Shown: positions 7,991 through 17,485, numbered from the stretch's first letter. The stretch is DNA of 64,000 nucleotides from Mesorhizobium sangaii (GCF_014207355.1 NZ_JACHEF010000005.1:62001-126000); one strand, 5' to 3'. A program made the numbers and translations. The notes: a model not told the origin generated them from the letters alone.

Positions 7991-8953
7991 ATGAGCCAGA
8001 CGATGGCAAGACATGATGCAAAGCCACTACCGACGGTCAGCGACCGCCACGTAGACCCGCATTCCTATCCAGACGGGGTCGCCTTCCTCGACGGCCAATA
8101 CCTGCCGATGTCACAAGCCAAGGTCTCGGTGCTGGACTGGGGTTTTCTGCATTCCGACGCCACCTACGACACCGTGCATGTCTGGAATGGCCGCTTCTTC
8201 CGCCTCGACCTGCATCTCGACCGCTTCTTCGGCGGGCTCGAAAAGCTGCGCATGACGATCCCCTTCGACCGTGAAGGCGTGATCGAGATCCTGCACAATT
8301 GCGTGGCGTTGTCGGGACATCGTAGCGCCTATGTCGAAATGCTGTGCACGCGCGGCGCCTCGCCGACCTTCAGTCGCGACCCACGCCAGGCGGTCAACCG
8401 CTTCATGGCGTTCGCGGTGCCGTTCGGCTCGGTCGCCAATGCCGAGCAGCTACAGCGCGGCCTACACGTCGCCATCAGCGACAAGGTGCGCATCCCGCCG
8501 GCCTCGATCGATCCGGCGATCAAGAACTACCACTGGCTCGATCTGGTGCGCGGCCTCTACGACGCCTATGACCGCGGCGCCGAGACCGCAGTGATTCTCG
8601 ACTTCAACGGCAATGTCGCCGAAGGCCCGGGCTTCAACGTCTTCTGCGTCAAGGACAGCAAACTGTCGACGCCAGCCATTGGCGTGCTGCCCGGCATCAC
8701 CCGGCGCACCGTTCTCGATCTCTGCGCCGAACAAGGTCTCGCCGCCGTCGCCACCGATGTCAGTGTCGCCGCTTTGCGCGAAGCTGACGAGGTCTTCATC
8801 ACCTCGACCGCCGGCGGCATCATGCCGGTGACTGAGATCGACGGCGACCGGATCGCGAACGGCAAGGTCGGGCCGATCACCAGCCGCCTGATGGCGCTCT
8901 ATTGGCAAAAGCACGACGACCCGGCATGGTCGAGCCCAGTGCAATACCCCTGA
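7991..8953 (+). CDS. class IV PLP aminotransferase (D-amino acid / branched-chain type)
   Basis: The 320-residue enzyme has the fold-type IV signature: the PLP lysine in AIKNYHWLDLVRG (about Lys178), the cofactor-phosphate region GVLPGITRRTVLDLC, and FITSTAGGIMPVTEID near the C-terminus. Such enzymes transaminate D-alanine, branched-chain amino acids or (R)-amines; the substrate is unclear. ATG 7991 follows an AGGA; an in-frame GTG at 7973 is less likely. It stands alone, with an upstream region of about 155 bases in which I see no clear operator. Confidence 0.82.
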   Translation: MSQTMARHDAKPLPTVSDRHVDPHSYPDGVAFLDGQYLPMSQAKVSVLDWGFLHSDATYDTVHVWNGRFFRLDLHLDRFFGGLEKLRMTIPFDREGVIEILHNCVALSGHRSAYVEMLCTRGASPTFSRDPRQAVNRFMAFAVPFGSVANAEQLQRGLHVAISDKVRIPPASIDPAIKNYHWLDLVRGLYDAYDRGAETAVILDFNGNVAEGPGFNVFCVKDSKLSTPAIGVLPGITRRTVLDLCAEQGLAAVATDVSVAALREADEVFITSTAGGIMPVTEIDGDRIANGKVGPITSRLMALYWQKHDDPAWSSPVQYP

Positions 8954-9085
8954 TCACCAAGGCGGTTTGTTCAAAAAGATATCCTTCGCCTCTGGAAAAA
9001 CGCCGGTTCGTCCGTATATGCCCCAAAGCGGAGAAGCCTCCGCTTTCACCCGAAATCACGCCCGCTGGGGCAAGGACTCCACATC

Positions 9086-9925
9086 ATGACAAACAAGGTT
9101 TGGTTCATCACCGGATCGTCGAAGGGCTTTGGCCGCGTCTGGGCCGAGGCCGCACTCGCCCGTGGCGATCGCGTCGCGGCGACCGCCCGCGATGCCGGCA
9201 CGCTCGCCGATCTCGTCGAGAAGTACGGCGACAATATCGCGGCGATAAAGCTCGACGTCACCGACAAGAAAGCCGTCGACGCCGCGATCGCCGAGGCGCA
9301 TAAGCGCTTTGGCCGGCTCGATATCGTCATCAACAATGCGGGCTACGGCCATTTCGGCGCCATCGAGGAGGTCAGCGAACAGGAAGCGCGCGACCAGATC
9401 GAAACCAATGTGTTCGGCGCCCTGTGGGTCACCCAGGCCGCGCTGCCGATCATGCGGGCGCAGCGCTCCGGCCACATCATCCAGATCTCGTCCATCGGCG
9501 GCGTCAATGCCTTTGCCTCGCTCGGCCTTTATCATGCCTCGAAATGGGCGCTGGAGGCCTTCAGCCAGTCGCTCGGCATCGAGGTCGCGGAATTCGGCAT
9601 CCACGTGACGCTGGTCGAACCGGGCGGCTTCTCCACCGACTGGGCCGGTCCGTCGGCCAAGGTCTCCAAGCCGATCGAGGCCTATGCGCCCGCCCGCGCC
9701 AAGATGGCAGAGCGCCGCGCCAATTCGGTCGCCGGCGATCCCGAGGCCACCGGACCGGCGATGCTGGCCATTGTCGATGCCGCCGAGCCGCCGCTGCGCG
9801 TGTTCTTCGGCGATGGCGGCCTGCCGATGATTAAGCAGGAATACGGCAACCGCATCGCCACCTGGGAAAAGTGGGACGACGTTTCCATCAGGGCGCAGGG
9901 CGCGAAGAAAAACCGCAAAGCTTGA
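9086..9925 (+). CDS. short-chain dehydrogenase/reductase
   Basis: The 279-residue classical SDR has the NAD(P) motif TGSSKGFG (about 10-17), NNAGYG, the catalytic serine in QISSIGG, and YHASK with Tyr and Lys (about 152-156). The long C-terminal part with PGGFSTDW fits the group often annotated as SDR family oxidoreductase acting on unknown alcohols. A terminator-like hairpin follows 19 bases after the stop. The substrate is unknown. Confidence 0.85.
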   Translation: MTNKVWFITGSSKGFGRVWAEAALARGDRVAATARDAGTLADLVEKYGDNIAAIKLDVTDKKAVDAAIAEAHKRFGRLDIVINNAGYGHFGAIEEVSEQEARDQIETNVFGALWVTQAALPIMRAQRSGHIIQISSIGGVNAFASLGLYHASKWALEAFSQSLGIEVAEFGIHVTLVEPGGFSTDWAGPSAKVSKPIEAYAPARAKMAERRANSVAGDPEATGPAMLAIVDAAEPPLRVFFGDGGLPMIKQEYGNRIATWEKWDDVSIRAQGAKKNRKA

Positions 9926-9943
9926 GGCCAGTTCGGAGATATC

Positions 9944-9967
9944 GCTACGCCGCCTCGGCGGCGTAGC
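9944..9967. terminator. hairpin between convergent SDR and MOSC genes
   Basis: An 11-bp perfect inverted repeat (GCTACGCCGCC / GGCGGCGTAGC) with two bases between the arms lies midway between two converging genes. It lacks a proper T-run, so termination efficiency is doubtful. Confidence 0.5.
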
Positions 9968-10002
9968 CCCTGCCCTATAAGGGATTCCGATGCGGCGAGA
10001 GT

Positions 10003-10620
10003 CTAGCTCGGATAGATCCACTGCTCGGGCACGCGCACCGATATCTCTTCGCCGACCTTGATCGTTCCCGGCTTCTCGACCCAGGCGACGAGGCCGCGGA
10101 GCCGCTTCGCCGATTTCGGGAATAAGAGCGCGCTGGCCTCGATATCGACCATCCCAGCATGTTCGGCGATCGATCGGCCGGCGATGCGGCACGGTCCGTT
10201 CTGTGCGTCGACTTTGATGGTCACACCGTCCTTGAAGAACAGCAGCGTGCCGGCCGGCAGCATGGACAGATGCGGCACACCTTCGATCAAAAGATTGGCG
10301 CCGATCCACTCCGGCTTGATCTCGGCCAGGCCCATCCGTTCGGCAACGATGGCCAGTTCGTCCGCCGCCACGACGGACAATTGCCGCTCGTTGCGCATTT
10401 CGGTGCCGCGCGGATACCAGGGCTCGCGCCCGCCCGAGCGCCGCGTCGCGCCAGCGTGGAAATCACCCGATATGCCGTCGAAGCCCAGCCGCAACGCGTC
10501 GACCGGGCGCGTCTCGAAATGATCGGACGGCGCCACATAGAGCGCGGCCACCTTGGCGACCAGCTTACGCGCCGGGACGATTTCGACCGGCTTTTCAGCC
10601 TCGGGGAAGAGATCCAGCAT
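10003..10620 (-). CDS. MOSC domain protein
   Basis: The 205-residue product matches MOSC domains (molybdenum-cofactor sulfurase C-terminal), which bind molybdopterin or handle sulfur. Seen: DAQNGPCRIAGRSI close to the family's cysteine-bearing loop, and GVPHLSMLPAGTLLFF. No N-terminal beta-barrel or ferredoxin part is present, so this is a stand-alone MOSC like YiiM in style. ATG 10620 follows AAGGA by 9 bases. Its 5' end overlaps the TetR gene by 26 bases, indicating translational coupling. Confidence 0.8.
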   Translation of the reverse strand: MLDLFPEAEKPVEIVPARKLVAKVAALYVAPSDHFETRPVDALRLGFDGISGDFHAGATRRSGGREPWYPRGTEMRNERQLSVVAADELAIVAERMGLAEIKPEWIGANLLIEGVPHLSMLPAGTLLFFKDGVTIKVDAQNGPCRIAGRSIAEHAGMVDIEASALLFPKSAKRLRGLVAWVEKPGTIKVGEEISVRVPEQWIYPS

Positions 10621-11266
10621 CGGCTTCATTCCTTGGATGATGCGCCTGTTTTTGCCCTTCGATTGCGAACGCCGCAAGAGCGGTTTGGGCCAAAGTGCGC
10701 AACTCTTCGACCGAAGCGCCGTCGCGCGCCTGGATTGACATGCCGTTCATGACGCCGGCCAGGTATTTGGCGAAGCCTTCGACGGAAAGGCCTTCCGGTA
10801 GGTCACCGATTGCCCGGCCCTTGGCCAGCCGCTCGGCGATCGCCGCTTCACTTGCCTTGCGATAGGCCTTGAGTTCATCTGCAATGGCTTGCGCCTGCGG
10901 CGAGGCGGCGAGCGCACCGCTGACGAACAGACAGCCCCCCGGCTTGCCGGGCCTGGAATAGGCCTCCGCCGCGCCGAGCAGCAACCGCCGGATCGCCTCC
11001 CCCGTCGGCACCGGCGCGCCCAGCGCCTCCACCGCAAAGCCGATCTCGGTCTGGTGGTAGCGCGTCAGCGCCTTGCGGAACAAAGTCTCCTTGTCGGTGA
11101 AGGCGTTGTAGATCTGCGGCGGCGTCAGCCCCATCGCCTCGCGCAGCATGGCCAGCGATGTCGCCTCATAGCCATGCTCCCAGAACAGATGCATCGCCGC
11201 ATCCAGCGCCCGATCGAGGTCGAAGGCGCGTGGCCGGCCACCCCGATTCTTTTCCAAATTATCCAT
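10595..11266 (-). CDS. TetR/AcrR family transcriptional regulator
   Basis: The 223-residue protein has an N-terminal TetR helix-turn-helix (about 12-60; SLAMLREAMGLTPPQIYNAF) and an all-helical ligand domain with SRPGKPGGCLFVSGAL, found in regulators of redox or electrophile responses. ATG 11266 begins MDNLEKNRGGRPR, the normal start of this group. It is divergent from a tautomerase gene; two copies of GATACGAAAC flank a promoter between them. The gene continues into MOSC by a 26-base overlap. Probably an autorepressor of the tautomerase unit. Confidence 0.85.
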   Translation of the reverse strand: MDNLEKNRGGRPRAFDLDRALDAAMHLFWEHGYEATSLAMLREAMGLTPPQIYNAFTDKETLFRKALTRYHQTEIGFAVEALGAPVPTGEAIRRLLLGAAEAYSRPGKPGGCLFVSGALAASPQAQAIADELKAYRKASEAAIAERLAKGRAIGDLPEGLSVEGFAKYLAGVMNGMSIQARDGASVEELRTLAQTALAAFAIEGQKQAHHPRNEADAGSLPRG

Positions 11267-11273
11267 AGTGATC

Positions 11274-11328
11274 GATACGAAACCTGTTGACTCACCTTGT
11301 CCGCATAACGTAACAATTGATACGAAAC
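11274..11328. promoter_or_regulatory. TetR-controlled promoter with two GATACGAAAC repeats
   Basis: GATACGAAAC occurs at 11274-11283 and 11319-11328, 45 bases apart in the same orientation. Between them lie TTGACT (11287-11292) and TAACAA (11111 offset: 11311-11316), an 18-base-spaced promoter reading towards the tautomerase gene. The arrangement suits blocking by the divergent TetR protein. Confidence 0.45.
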
Positions 11329-11385
11329 ATGGCAAGCCGGAAGACATGTCTGCCGGCATGGAAACCAGCGAAAAAGGAGAGCCAA

Positions 11386-11808
11386 ATGCCAATCACCGTG
11401 ACCGCGCCGGAAGGCGTACTGACCCCGGCGGGAGAGCGCGAGATCCTGCCGCGCCTCAGCGCCGCCCTCATCGAAGCCTCCGGCGCCACCGGCAATTCGT
11501 TCTTCACCGCGATCGTCGGCGGCACGGTCCACATCCTGCCGCTCCATCGCATCTATGCCGGTGGCGCTAATCGGCCGGTCGTCATGGTCGAGCTGAAGCT
11601 GCCGAACATCGGACTTGGTTCGATCGAAGCCCGAAACGCTTTCATCACCGAAGCCGCCGGTATTGTCGCCGCGCTCTGCGTGCCTGGCCACCGGCCTGAA
11701 AACACCTGGATCAACATCGTCAATGCGCCCGACGGCGGCTGGGGTATCGGCAGCCGGCAATATTCAGGCGAGGCATTTGTCGCTGCTGCAACCGCCGCCG
11801 CGCAGTGA
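11386..11808 (+). CDS. tautomerase superfamily protein
   Basis: The 140-residue protein starts MPITVTAPEGV, placing Pro at position 2 to become the N-terminal catalytic base after Met removal, as in 4-oxalocrotonate tautomerase relatives. Length fits the two-motif group rather than the 62-residue enzymes. ENTWINIVNAPDGGWGIG near the C-terminus is typical of 5-carboxymethyl-2-hydroxymuconate isomerase-like members. The start follows AGGAGAG; an in-frame start at 11317 would lie inside the operator region. The divergent TetR is its likely repressor. The substrate is unknown. Confidence 0.75.
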   Translation: MPITVTAPEGVLTPAGEREILPRLSAALIEASGATGNSFFTAIVGGTVHILPLHRIYAGGANRPVVMVELKLPNIGLGSIEARNAFITEAAGIVAALCVPGHRPENTWINIVNAPDGGWGIGSRQYSGEAFVAAATAAAQ

Positions 11809-11840
11809 TCTGGCGGCCGCGATGAACAGGAGCGGAACCG

Positions 11841-12239
11841 ATGCGGCTCTCACCTTCGCTGTTCTTCACCACCAATTGCGAGCCGGCACTGGCCTTCTAC
11901 GAACAGTGCGGTCTTGGCCGGGCAACGATCCTGCTGCGCTGGGGCGACAACACCATGCCGGTGCGGACCGAAGCCATGCGCGGAAAGGTGTTGCATGCGC
12001 GGCTCGAAGGCCCGGGCGTGCTATTTCATGCCTCGGACAATGACGATGCCGAGCCGATGAAAGGCTCCGCCCTTTGCCTGGAATTCGACAGCCTGTCGGC
12101 GATGCGGGAGCTTTTCACCCGCATGGCCGCGGGCGGGCGGATCACCGTCCCCCTGGCGCCGCAATATTGGGGAACCAGCTTCGGCATGCTGGTCGACGCC
12201 TTTGGCGTGCAATGGATGTTCAGCTGTCCCAATGAATGA
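11841..12239 (+). CDS. VOC family protein, PhnB-like
   Basis: The 132-residue protein resembles PhnB/glyoxalase-like VOC domains: paired beta-alpha-beta-beta-beta units beginning RLSPSLFFTTNCEPALAFYEQ and ending FGMLVDAFGVQWMFSC, close to the PhnB ending W.I. The metal ligands are not obvious, and such proteins have varied or unknown activities. It follows the tautomerase gene by 32 bases on the same strand and probably shares its TetR-controlled promoter. Confidence 0.75.
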   Translation: MRLSPSLFFTTNCEPALAFYEQCGLGRATILLRWGDNTMPVRTEAMRGKVLHARLEGPGVLFHASDNDDAEPMKGSALCLEFDSLSAMRELFTRMAAGGRITVPLAPQYWGTSFGMLVDAFGVQWMFSCPNE

Positions 12240-12355
12240 GGTCCGGCGCGGATCACGATCTTCTTACCTGAAATTGGAACCGGTCCACGCAACGCCGCAT
12301 TGCTGCCGCGCTGCCGGCTTCATGGTGACGCCAGACCAAGTCTGCGGAGGTTCTC

Positions 12356-12934
12356 ATGCGTCCCGGGACAGCAATCACGCTGCTTTGGCTGATATGGGCG
12401 GTGACCTGGGCCGTTTCGGCGCTCTGGGCCGACCCTGCCCAGAAACGCGCCGGGTTCAGGGTGGAGGCTCGCTATCGGGTTCTCTGGCTGGTCGGCGCGG
12501 TGTTGCTGTTCATTCCAGCGCACGGCTATGACGGCCGCCTCAGGCTTTGGATGCCTGACCTCGCCGAGGCATGGATCTGTGTCGCCGTGATCGCCATCGG
12601 CATCGCCTTTGCCTGGTGGGCGCGCCTGCATCTCGGCAGGCTGTGGTCGGCTACCATCACCGCCAAGGCCGGGCACCACGTCGTCGATACCGGCCCGTAT
12701 GGGTTGGTCCGGCACCCGATCTACACCGGACTGTTGCTGGCGATCCTGGCCACCATGGCGGCCAAAGGAACGGTCTGGGGCATTGCCGGAACAGCGGTGC
12801 TCATCATCGGCATCGTGACGAAGGCAAAACTCGAGGAACACTTCATGCACGGCGAGCTGGGCAGTGCCTATGACAACTATGCCAGGCAGGTGCCGATGCT
12901 GGTGCCGTTCGCGCCGGCCCGATACGGCAGGTGA
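12356..12934 (+). CDS. isoprenylcysteine carboxyl methyltransferase-like membrane protein
   Basis: The 192-residue inner-membrane protein has about five hydrophobic segments and the ICMT/PEMT signature: GPYGLVRHPIYTG (about 119-131) with the SAM-binding His-Pro, then EEHFM and YDNYARQVPMLVPF. Bacterial members methylate unknown, probably lipid or isoprenoid, substrates with SAM. The start follows GCGGAGG. It stands alone, with 116 bases between it and the VOC gene. Confidence 0.8.
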   Translation: MRPGTAITLLWLIWAVTWAVSALWADPAQKRAGFRVEARYRVLWLVGAVLLFIPAHGYDGRLRLWMPDLAEAWICVAVIAIGIAFAWWARLHLGRLWSATITAKAGHHVVDTGPYGLVRHPIYTGLLLAILATMAAKGTVWGIAGTAVLIIGIVTKAKLEEHFMHGELGSAYDNYARQVPMLVPFAPARYGR

Positions 12935-13117
12935 GCGCCGTCTCAGTTTGATTTTCTTGCCGCGCTGCTTTGCTGGATGTGTTCGACAGCGCCATCGGCG
13001 CGAAGCGACTGGAATGGTGGATTCCGGGAACCGGAACGCAACGCACTTTGGGGTGCGGGAGCACCGAATGCGCAGAAGGCTGCCATTCGCAGGCCGGCTG
13101 AATACGGATCCCCGAGT

Positions 13118-14239
13118 CTAGAGCATTCTGAGAAGCGCGCCGCCTATTGAATACCCCGCGCCAAACGCGCAGATCAAGCCGAAATCGCCGGGCTTCATGT
13201 CGGCATGGTTCTCCGACAGCGCCACGATGGCGCCGGCGCCCGCGGTGTTGCCCAGCCGCTCCAGCACCATCGGCGCGCGATCGTGGTCGACCTCGTGGCC
13301 GAATGACAGTTTCAGGATCATGGCGTTCATGCGCGCATTGGCCTGATGCAGCCAGAAGCGCCGGACCGCCTGCGGCGTCAGCCCGTGCTCGGCCAGGAAC
13401 TCGACGATGAACTTCTGCCCGGCGACGGTGACTTCCTTGAACACCTTGTTACCGACCTGCTTGATAAGATTGCCTTCCAGGTTGATCATGTAGGGATCCT
13501 CCTGGGCGGTGCGGGTATGATAGCCCAGATTGGTGCGGATGTTGTTCGACATCTGCGTCCAGATGCGTGTGTCCAGCACCTCGAAACGCCCCGGCCGTTT
13601 GTCGCCTTGAGCAAGTCCCTCCACCACCATCGACACCGAGGCATCGCCGAAGATGAAATGCGTCTGCCGGTCGCGGAAATTGAGATGGCCGGTGATGATC
13701 TCGGGCGTCGTCACCAGAATGCGCTTGTGCGCACCCGAGCGCACCAAATTGACCGCCATGTGAAGGGCCGCCGCGGCGGACGAACAGCCAAGCCCCATGT
13801 CGAAGCCGGCGCCCCTTGTGCCCAGCGCCTCCTGCATTTCGATGGCGATCGCCGGATAAGGCCGCTGGTGGTGCGAGGCCGAGCAGATGATCAGATCGAT
13901 CTGGGACGGTTCAAGTGCAGCATGGTCGACAGCTTTTCGCGCCGAGGCGATGCCGAACTCGGCCTCCAGCGACAGCGCGTCATCGGGCCGCACCGGAATG
14001 CGCGGCGCCATGCGGGTCGGATCCAGAATGCCTTCGCGCTCGATCACATGGCGGGTGCGCACACCCGAAGCGTGGACGATGAAGTCGCTGTCCGATTTCG
14101 ACAGCGGCGGCTCGTCAGTGCCCTGACGGCGCGCATTCTCCATGTCTACCCAGGCATTGAAGCTGGCGACCAGGTCTTCATTGGTGATCGTGGGTTCGGG
14201 GATTTCAACGCCAATGCCGCTGATGATGACGCGATGCAT
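13118..14239 (-). CDS. beta-ketoacyl-ACP synthase III family protein
   Basis: The 373-residue thiolase-fold enzyme has a full KAS III triad: Cys152 in MGLGCSSAAAA, His298 in WLHQAN and Asn331 in GNTAGAG. It should condense an acyl thioester with malonyl-ACP. It is longer than housekeeping FabH (about 320), has an insertion near residues 35-85, and no fatty-acid genes adjoin it. Long orphan KAS III enzymes such as Pseudomonas PA3286 take fatty acyl-CoA into fatty-acid synthesis; a similar shunt role is possible here but unproved. Confidence 0.85.
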   Translation of the reverse strand: MHRVIISGIGVEIPEPTITNEDLVASFNAWVDMENARRQGTDEPPLSKSDSDFIVHASGVRTRHVIEREGILDPTRMAPRIPVRPDDALSLEAEFGIASARKAVDHAALEPSQIDLIICSASHHQRPYPAIAIEMQEALGTRGAGFDMGLGCSSAAAALHMAVNLVRSGAHKRILVTTPEIITGHLNFRDRQTHFIFGDASVSMVVEGLAQGDKRPGRFEVLDTRIWTQMSNNIRTNLGYHTRTAQEDPYMINLEGNLIKQVGNKVFKEVTVAGQKFIVEFLAEHGLTPQAVRRFWLHQANARMNAMILKLSFGHEVDHDRAPMVLERLGNTAGAGAIVALSENHADMKPGDFGLICAFGAGYSIGGALLRML

Positions 14240-14346
14240 GTCCAGTCCGTCCCATCCGCAGGCGTTGCGGGCTTCATGTGGGCGCCGGAACGCTCCGGCG
14301 CAACACTTTTCTCACCGAGGCGGTTTACGCCGGCTTAAATCTGACT

Positions 14347-14682
14347 TCACCAGGCGCACAGCTTGGTGTTGGTCTGCGGGTTGTTCCAGCAGGCGCCGTC
14401 GTCGCGACTGCGCACGAACTGCCCCGGCAACGGAACGTTGCGGCGGCCGAGTTTGACATAGCCATAGGCAAAGCCCGGCCCGTCAATCTCCAGGACATAG
14501 GTCGGGTAGCCCGGCGCCGAGATGCGGAAGCTGCCCGCGTCGTCGATCGCCCTGTAGCTGCATGAGAAATAGCCGTCATCGCTGGTATAGCAACGCGCCC
14601 GCTTGGCCTCCGCCGAGATCGAGAACGCGAGAAGCACTGCCGCGCACACGCCGCCGCCGAAAAGCATCTTTTTCAGTATCAT
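14347..14682 (-). CDS. small secreted cysteine-containing protein
   Basis: The 111-residue product has a signal peptide (about 1-25, hydrophobic core VCAAVLLAFSISA) and a mature part of about 85 residues with four cysteines (CYTSDD, SCSY, ACWN, LCAW), which would allow two periplasmic disulphides. ATG 14682 opens the signal peptide; the in-frame ATG 17 codons upstream would prefix it with polar residues. No family recognised. It is transcribed towards the KAS III gene, with a 107-base gap. Confidence 0.6.
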   Translation of the reverse strand: MILKKMLFGGGVCAAVLLAFSISAEAKRARCYTSDDGYFSCSYRAIDDAGSFRISAPGYPTYVLEIDGPGFAYGYVKLGRRNVPLPGQFVRSRDDGACWNNPQTNTKLCAW

Positions 14683-14785
14683 CACCCACCCCTGCCACGG
14701 GCCATCATTGCCCCCACGCGATGAAATGCGCACGGCGGCGAAACCCGGTCAAGCCGCCGCAATTGGCGCGACCCAACGTGGACAA

Positions 14786-15553
14786 TCAAGCCCGCTTGGC
14801 GACGATGAAGATGCGCGGGAAGCGCAAAAGCACGTTGCCGTTCGCCATCTTCGGATAGGCCCTAGCGATCTTGGCCGTGTAGCTGTCGAGGAACATTTTG
14901 CGCTCGTCCGCCTCGAGCGGATCGAGGAACGGTTTCAACCCGGTCGATTTCACCCATTCGACGATCGCCTCGGCGTCGGCAAGCGGATGATTGTAGATGG
15001 TGTGCCAGATGTCCAGCCGATCGCTGAGCGGCGACAGGAGATCATAATAGAACGGGACCGACGGCAGCGGCGCGCGCGCCGCACCCTTGATCTTGTCGGC
15101 AAACGACATTTCGGCCGCGGTCTCCCGCATCAGGCGGTGCGAATCCTCGCCCATATTGTCGGGCATCTGAATGGCCAGCGCGCCGCCGGGGGCCAAAAAA
15201 CCCATCAGCCGCTGGAAGACCGCCGGATGCTCGGGCAGCCACTGGAACACCGCATTGGCGAAGATCACGTCGACCGGCTCCGTTGGCTGCCAGTTGGAGG
15301 CATCCGCAAGGTCAAAGGTCACGTCAGGCAGGCGCGCCCTCGCCTTCTCGATCATGTCGGGCGACGTGTCGAAGCCGCTCACCTGCGCATCCGGCCAGCG
15401 CTCGACAAGCAGCTCGGTCGAGTTGCCCGGCCCGCAGCCGATGTCGACGACCCGGCATGGGAAATCCACCGGTACCTGTGCTGTGAGATCACGCGCGGGT
15501 CGCGTGCGCTCGTCCTCGAATTTCAGATATTGGGCGGCGGACCAATCGGCCAT
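14786..15553 (-). CDS. tam: trans-aconitate 2-methyltransferase
   Basis: The 255-residue class I methyltransferase transfers methyl from SAM to trans-aconitate, detoxifying this inhibitor of aconitase. Seen: [23 protein letters not shown] (first residues typical of Tam), motif [16 protein letters not shown] (about 35-49), [11 protein letters not shown] and IQMPDN. Length matches E. coli Tam (252). It follows ettA on the same strand with a 46-base gap, and may be read from the ettA promoter. Confidence 0.92.
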   Translation of the reverse strand: MADWSAAQYLKFEDERTRPARDLTAQVPVDFPCRVVDIGCGPGNSTELLVERWPDAQVSGFDTSPDMIEKARARLPDVTFDLADASNWQPTEPVDVIFANAVFQWLPEHPAVFQRLMGFLAPGGALAIQMPDNMGEDSHRLMRETAAEMSFADKIKGAARAPLPSVPFYYDLLSPLSDRLDIWHTIYNHPLADAEAIVEWVKSTGLKPFLDPLEADERKMFLDSYTAKIARAYPKMANGNVLLRFPRIFIVAKRA

Positions 15554-15599
15554 GTGAGCTCCTCATGTCGTTTTGAGAATTCGCCGCCCGAAAAACCCC

Positions 15600-17249
15600 T
15601 TACCGCGTCAGCCTCTTGTAGGTCATGCGGTGCGGGTTGACTGCATCCGGGCCGAGGCGGCGGATCTTGTCCTGCTCGTAATCCTCGAAATTGCCCTCGA
15701 ACCATTCGACATGGCTGTCGCCCTCGAAGGCGAGGATGTGCGTCGCCAAGCGGTCGAGGAACATGCGATCGTGCGAGATGATGACCGCGCAGCCGCCAAA
15801 ATTTTCCAGCGCGTCTTCAAGCGCCGCCAGCGTTTCCGTATCGAGGTCGTTGGTCGGTTCGTCGAGCAGCAGCACGTTGCCGCCGGTCTTCAGCATCTTG
15901 GCCAGGTGTACGCGGTTGCGCTGGCCGCCGGAGAGATTGCCGACCTTCTGCTGCTGGTCGCCGCCACGGAAGTTGAACGACGCGCAATACGCACGCGTGT
16001 TGGCCTCGAACTTGCCGAGCTTGACCACTTCGGCGCCGCCGGAAATCTCTTCCCAAACCGTCTTTGACGGATCGAGCGCATCGCGGCTTTGGTCGACATA
16101 GCCGAGCTTGACCGTCTCGCCGACGCGGACCGTGCCGGCATCCGGCTTTTCCTGGCCGGTGATCATGCGGAACAGCGTCGTCTTGCCGGCGCCGTTCGGG
16201 CCGATGACGCCGACGATGCCGCCGGGCGGCAGCTTGAATTCCAGGCCGTCGATCAGCAGCGTATCGCCAAAGCCCTTCGACAGGTTGTCGACCTCGATCA
16301 CCACATTGCCGAGCCGCTCGCCATGCGGGATGACGATCTGCGTGTCTGTCGGTCGCCGCTTGTCGGCTGCATCCAACAGATCCTGGAACGCCTGGATACG
16401 GGCCTTGGACTTGGTCTGGCGAGCCTTGGGGCTGGACTGGATCCACTCGCGCTCGCGGCCGATGGCGCGCTGGCGGGCGTCGTCCTCGCGGCCTTCCTGC
16501 TTGAGCCGCTTGGCCTTGGCTTCGAGATATTTGGTGTAGTTGCCCTCGTAGGGAATGCCGCGGCCGCGGTCGAGTTCGAGGATCCAGCCGGTGACATTGT
16601 CGAGGAAGTAGCGATCGTGGGTGATGATCATCACGGCGCCCGGATAGGCGCGCAGATGCTTTTCCAGCCACGCAGTGGTCTCGGCGTCGAGATGGTTGGT
16701 CGGTTCGTCGAGCAGCAGCAGGTCAGGCTGGCGCAGGAGCAGTTGGCAGAGCGCGACGCGGCGGCGCTCGCCACCTGACAGCTTGGTGACGTCGGCCTCC
16801 TTGGGCGGGCAGCCCAGTGCTTCCATCGCCATCTCGACCTGCTGTTCGAGGTCCCACAGATTGAGCCGGTCCATCTCGTCCTGGAGCTTGGCCGACTCGT
16901 CGGCCGTCTCGTCGGAATAGTTCATCATCAGTTCGTTGTAGCGTTCGATGATGGCGGTCTTGGCGGCCACGCCTTCCATGATGTTCTCGAACACGGTCTT
17001 CTTCGGATCGAGCGCCGGCTCCTGCGCCAAATAGCCGACGGTGGCGCCTTCGGCGAGCCACGCCTCGCCGTTCCACTCCTTGTCGAGCCCGGCCATGATC
17101 TTGAGGATCGTCGACTTGCCGGCGCCGTTGGGGCCGAGAATGCCGATCTTGGCATCCGGATAGAAGGACAGATGGATGTTCTCGAGCACCTTCTTGGTGC
17201 CATAGGCCTTGTTGAGGCCGGCCATGTGATAGATGAACTGGCGTGCCAC
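15600..17249 (-). CDS. ettA: energy-dependent translational throttle protein (ABC-F)
   Basis: The 549-residue soluble protein has two ABC ATPase domains: Walker A GPNGAGKST (39-47) and a second GPNGAGKTT in the C-terminal half, LSGGERRRVALC and LSGGQRNRVHLA signatures, both with LLLDEPTN. The linker (P-site tRNA interaction motif) lies between. EttA binds the ribosomal E site and gates the first elongation step by ATP/ADP ratio. GTG 17249 follows AGGGAAA and gives the usual ARQFIYHM start. An in-frame upstream ATG at 17303 would add 18 residues that contain an 18-base direct repeat and is unlikely. Confidence 0.92.
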   Translation of the reverse strand: MARQFIYHMAGLNKAYGTKKVLENIHLSFYPDAKIGILGPNGAGKSTILKIMAGLDKEWNGEAWLAEGATVGYLAQEPALDPKKTVFENIMEGVAAKTAIIERYNELMMNYSDETADESAKLQDEMDRLNLWDLEQQVEMAMEALGCPPKEADVTKLSGGERRRVALCQLLLRQPDLLLLDEPTNHLDAETTAWLEKHLRAYPGAVMIITHDRYFLDNVTGWILELDRGRGIPYEGNYTKYLEAKAKRLKQEGREDDARQRAIGREREWIQSSPKARQTKSKARIQAFQDLLDAADKRRPTDTQIVIPHGERLGNVVIEVDNLSKGFGDTLLIDGLEFKLPPGGIVGVIGPNGAGKTTLFRMITGQEKPDAGTVRVGETVKLGYVDQSRDALDPSKTVWEEISGGAEVVKLGKFEANTRAYCASFNFRGGDQQQKVGNLSGGQRNRVHLAKMLKTGGNVLLLDEPTNDLDTETLAALEDALENFGGCAVIISHDRMFLDRLATHILAFEGDSHVEWFEGNFEDYEQDKIRRLGPDAVNPHRMTYKRLTR

Positions 17250-17485
17250 GCGCGCTTTCCCTGAAAAACTGACAGGCCCAGAGAAACTGACTGGATTTGT
17301 CAAATTGAATGGAGGTTGGCCGCTATGTAGGCGATGCGGCGGCGAACGGCAATCGCTTTTGCCGCTTCTGGCCGGTCACACGCGGAAGTGTCCGCCAACC
17401 CTGAAGTTTTCCGCCGGCCGCCCGGCGCGATGAAAGCTCCGATTAACCCTTCGCCGTCAAAACAGGATCGGGTGGAATCGCCAGC

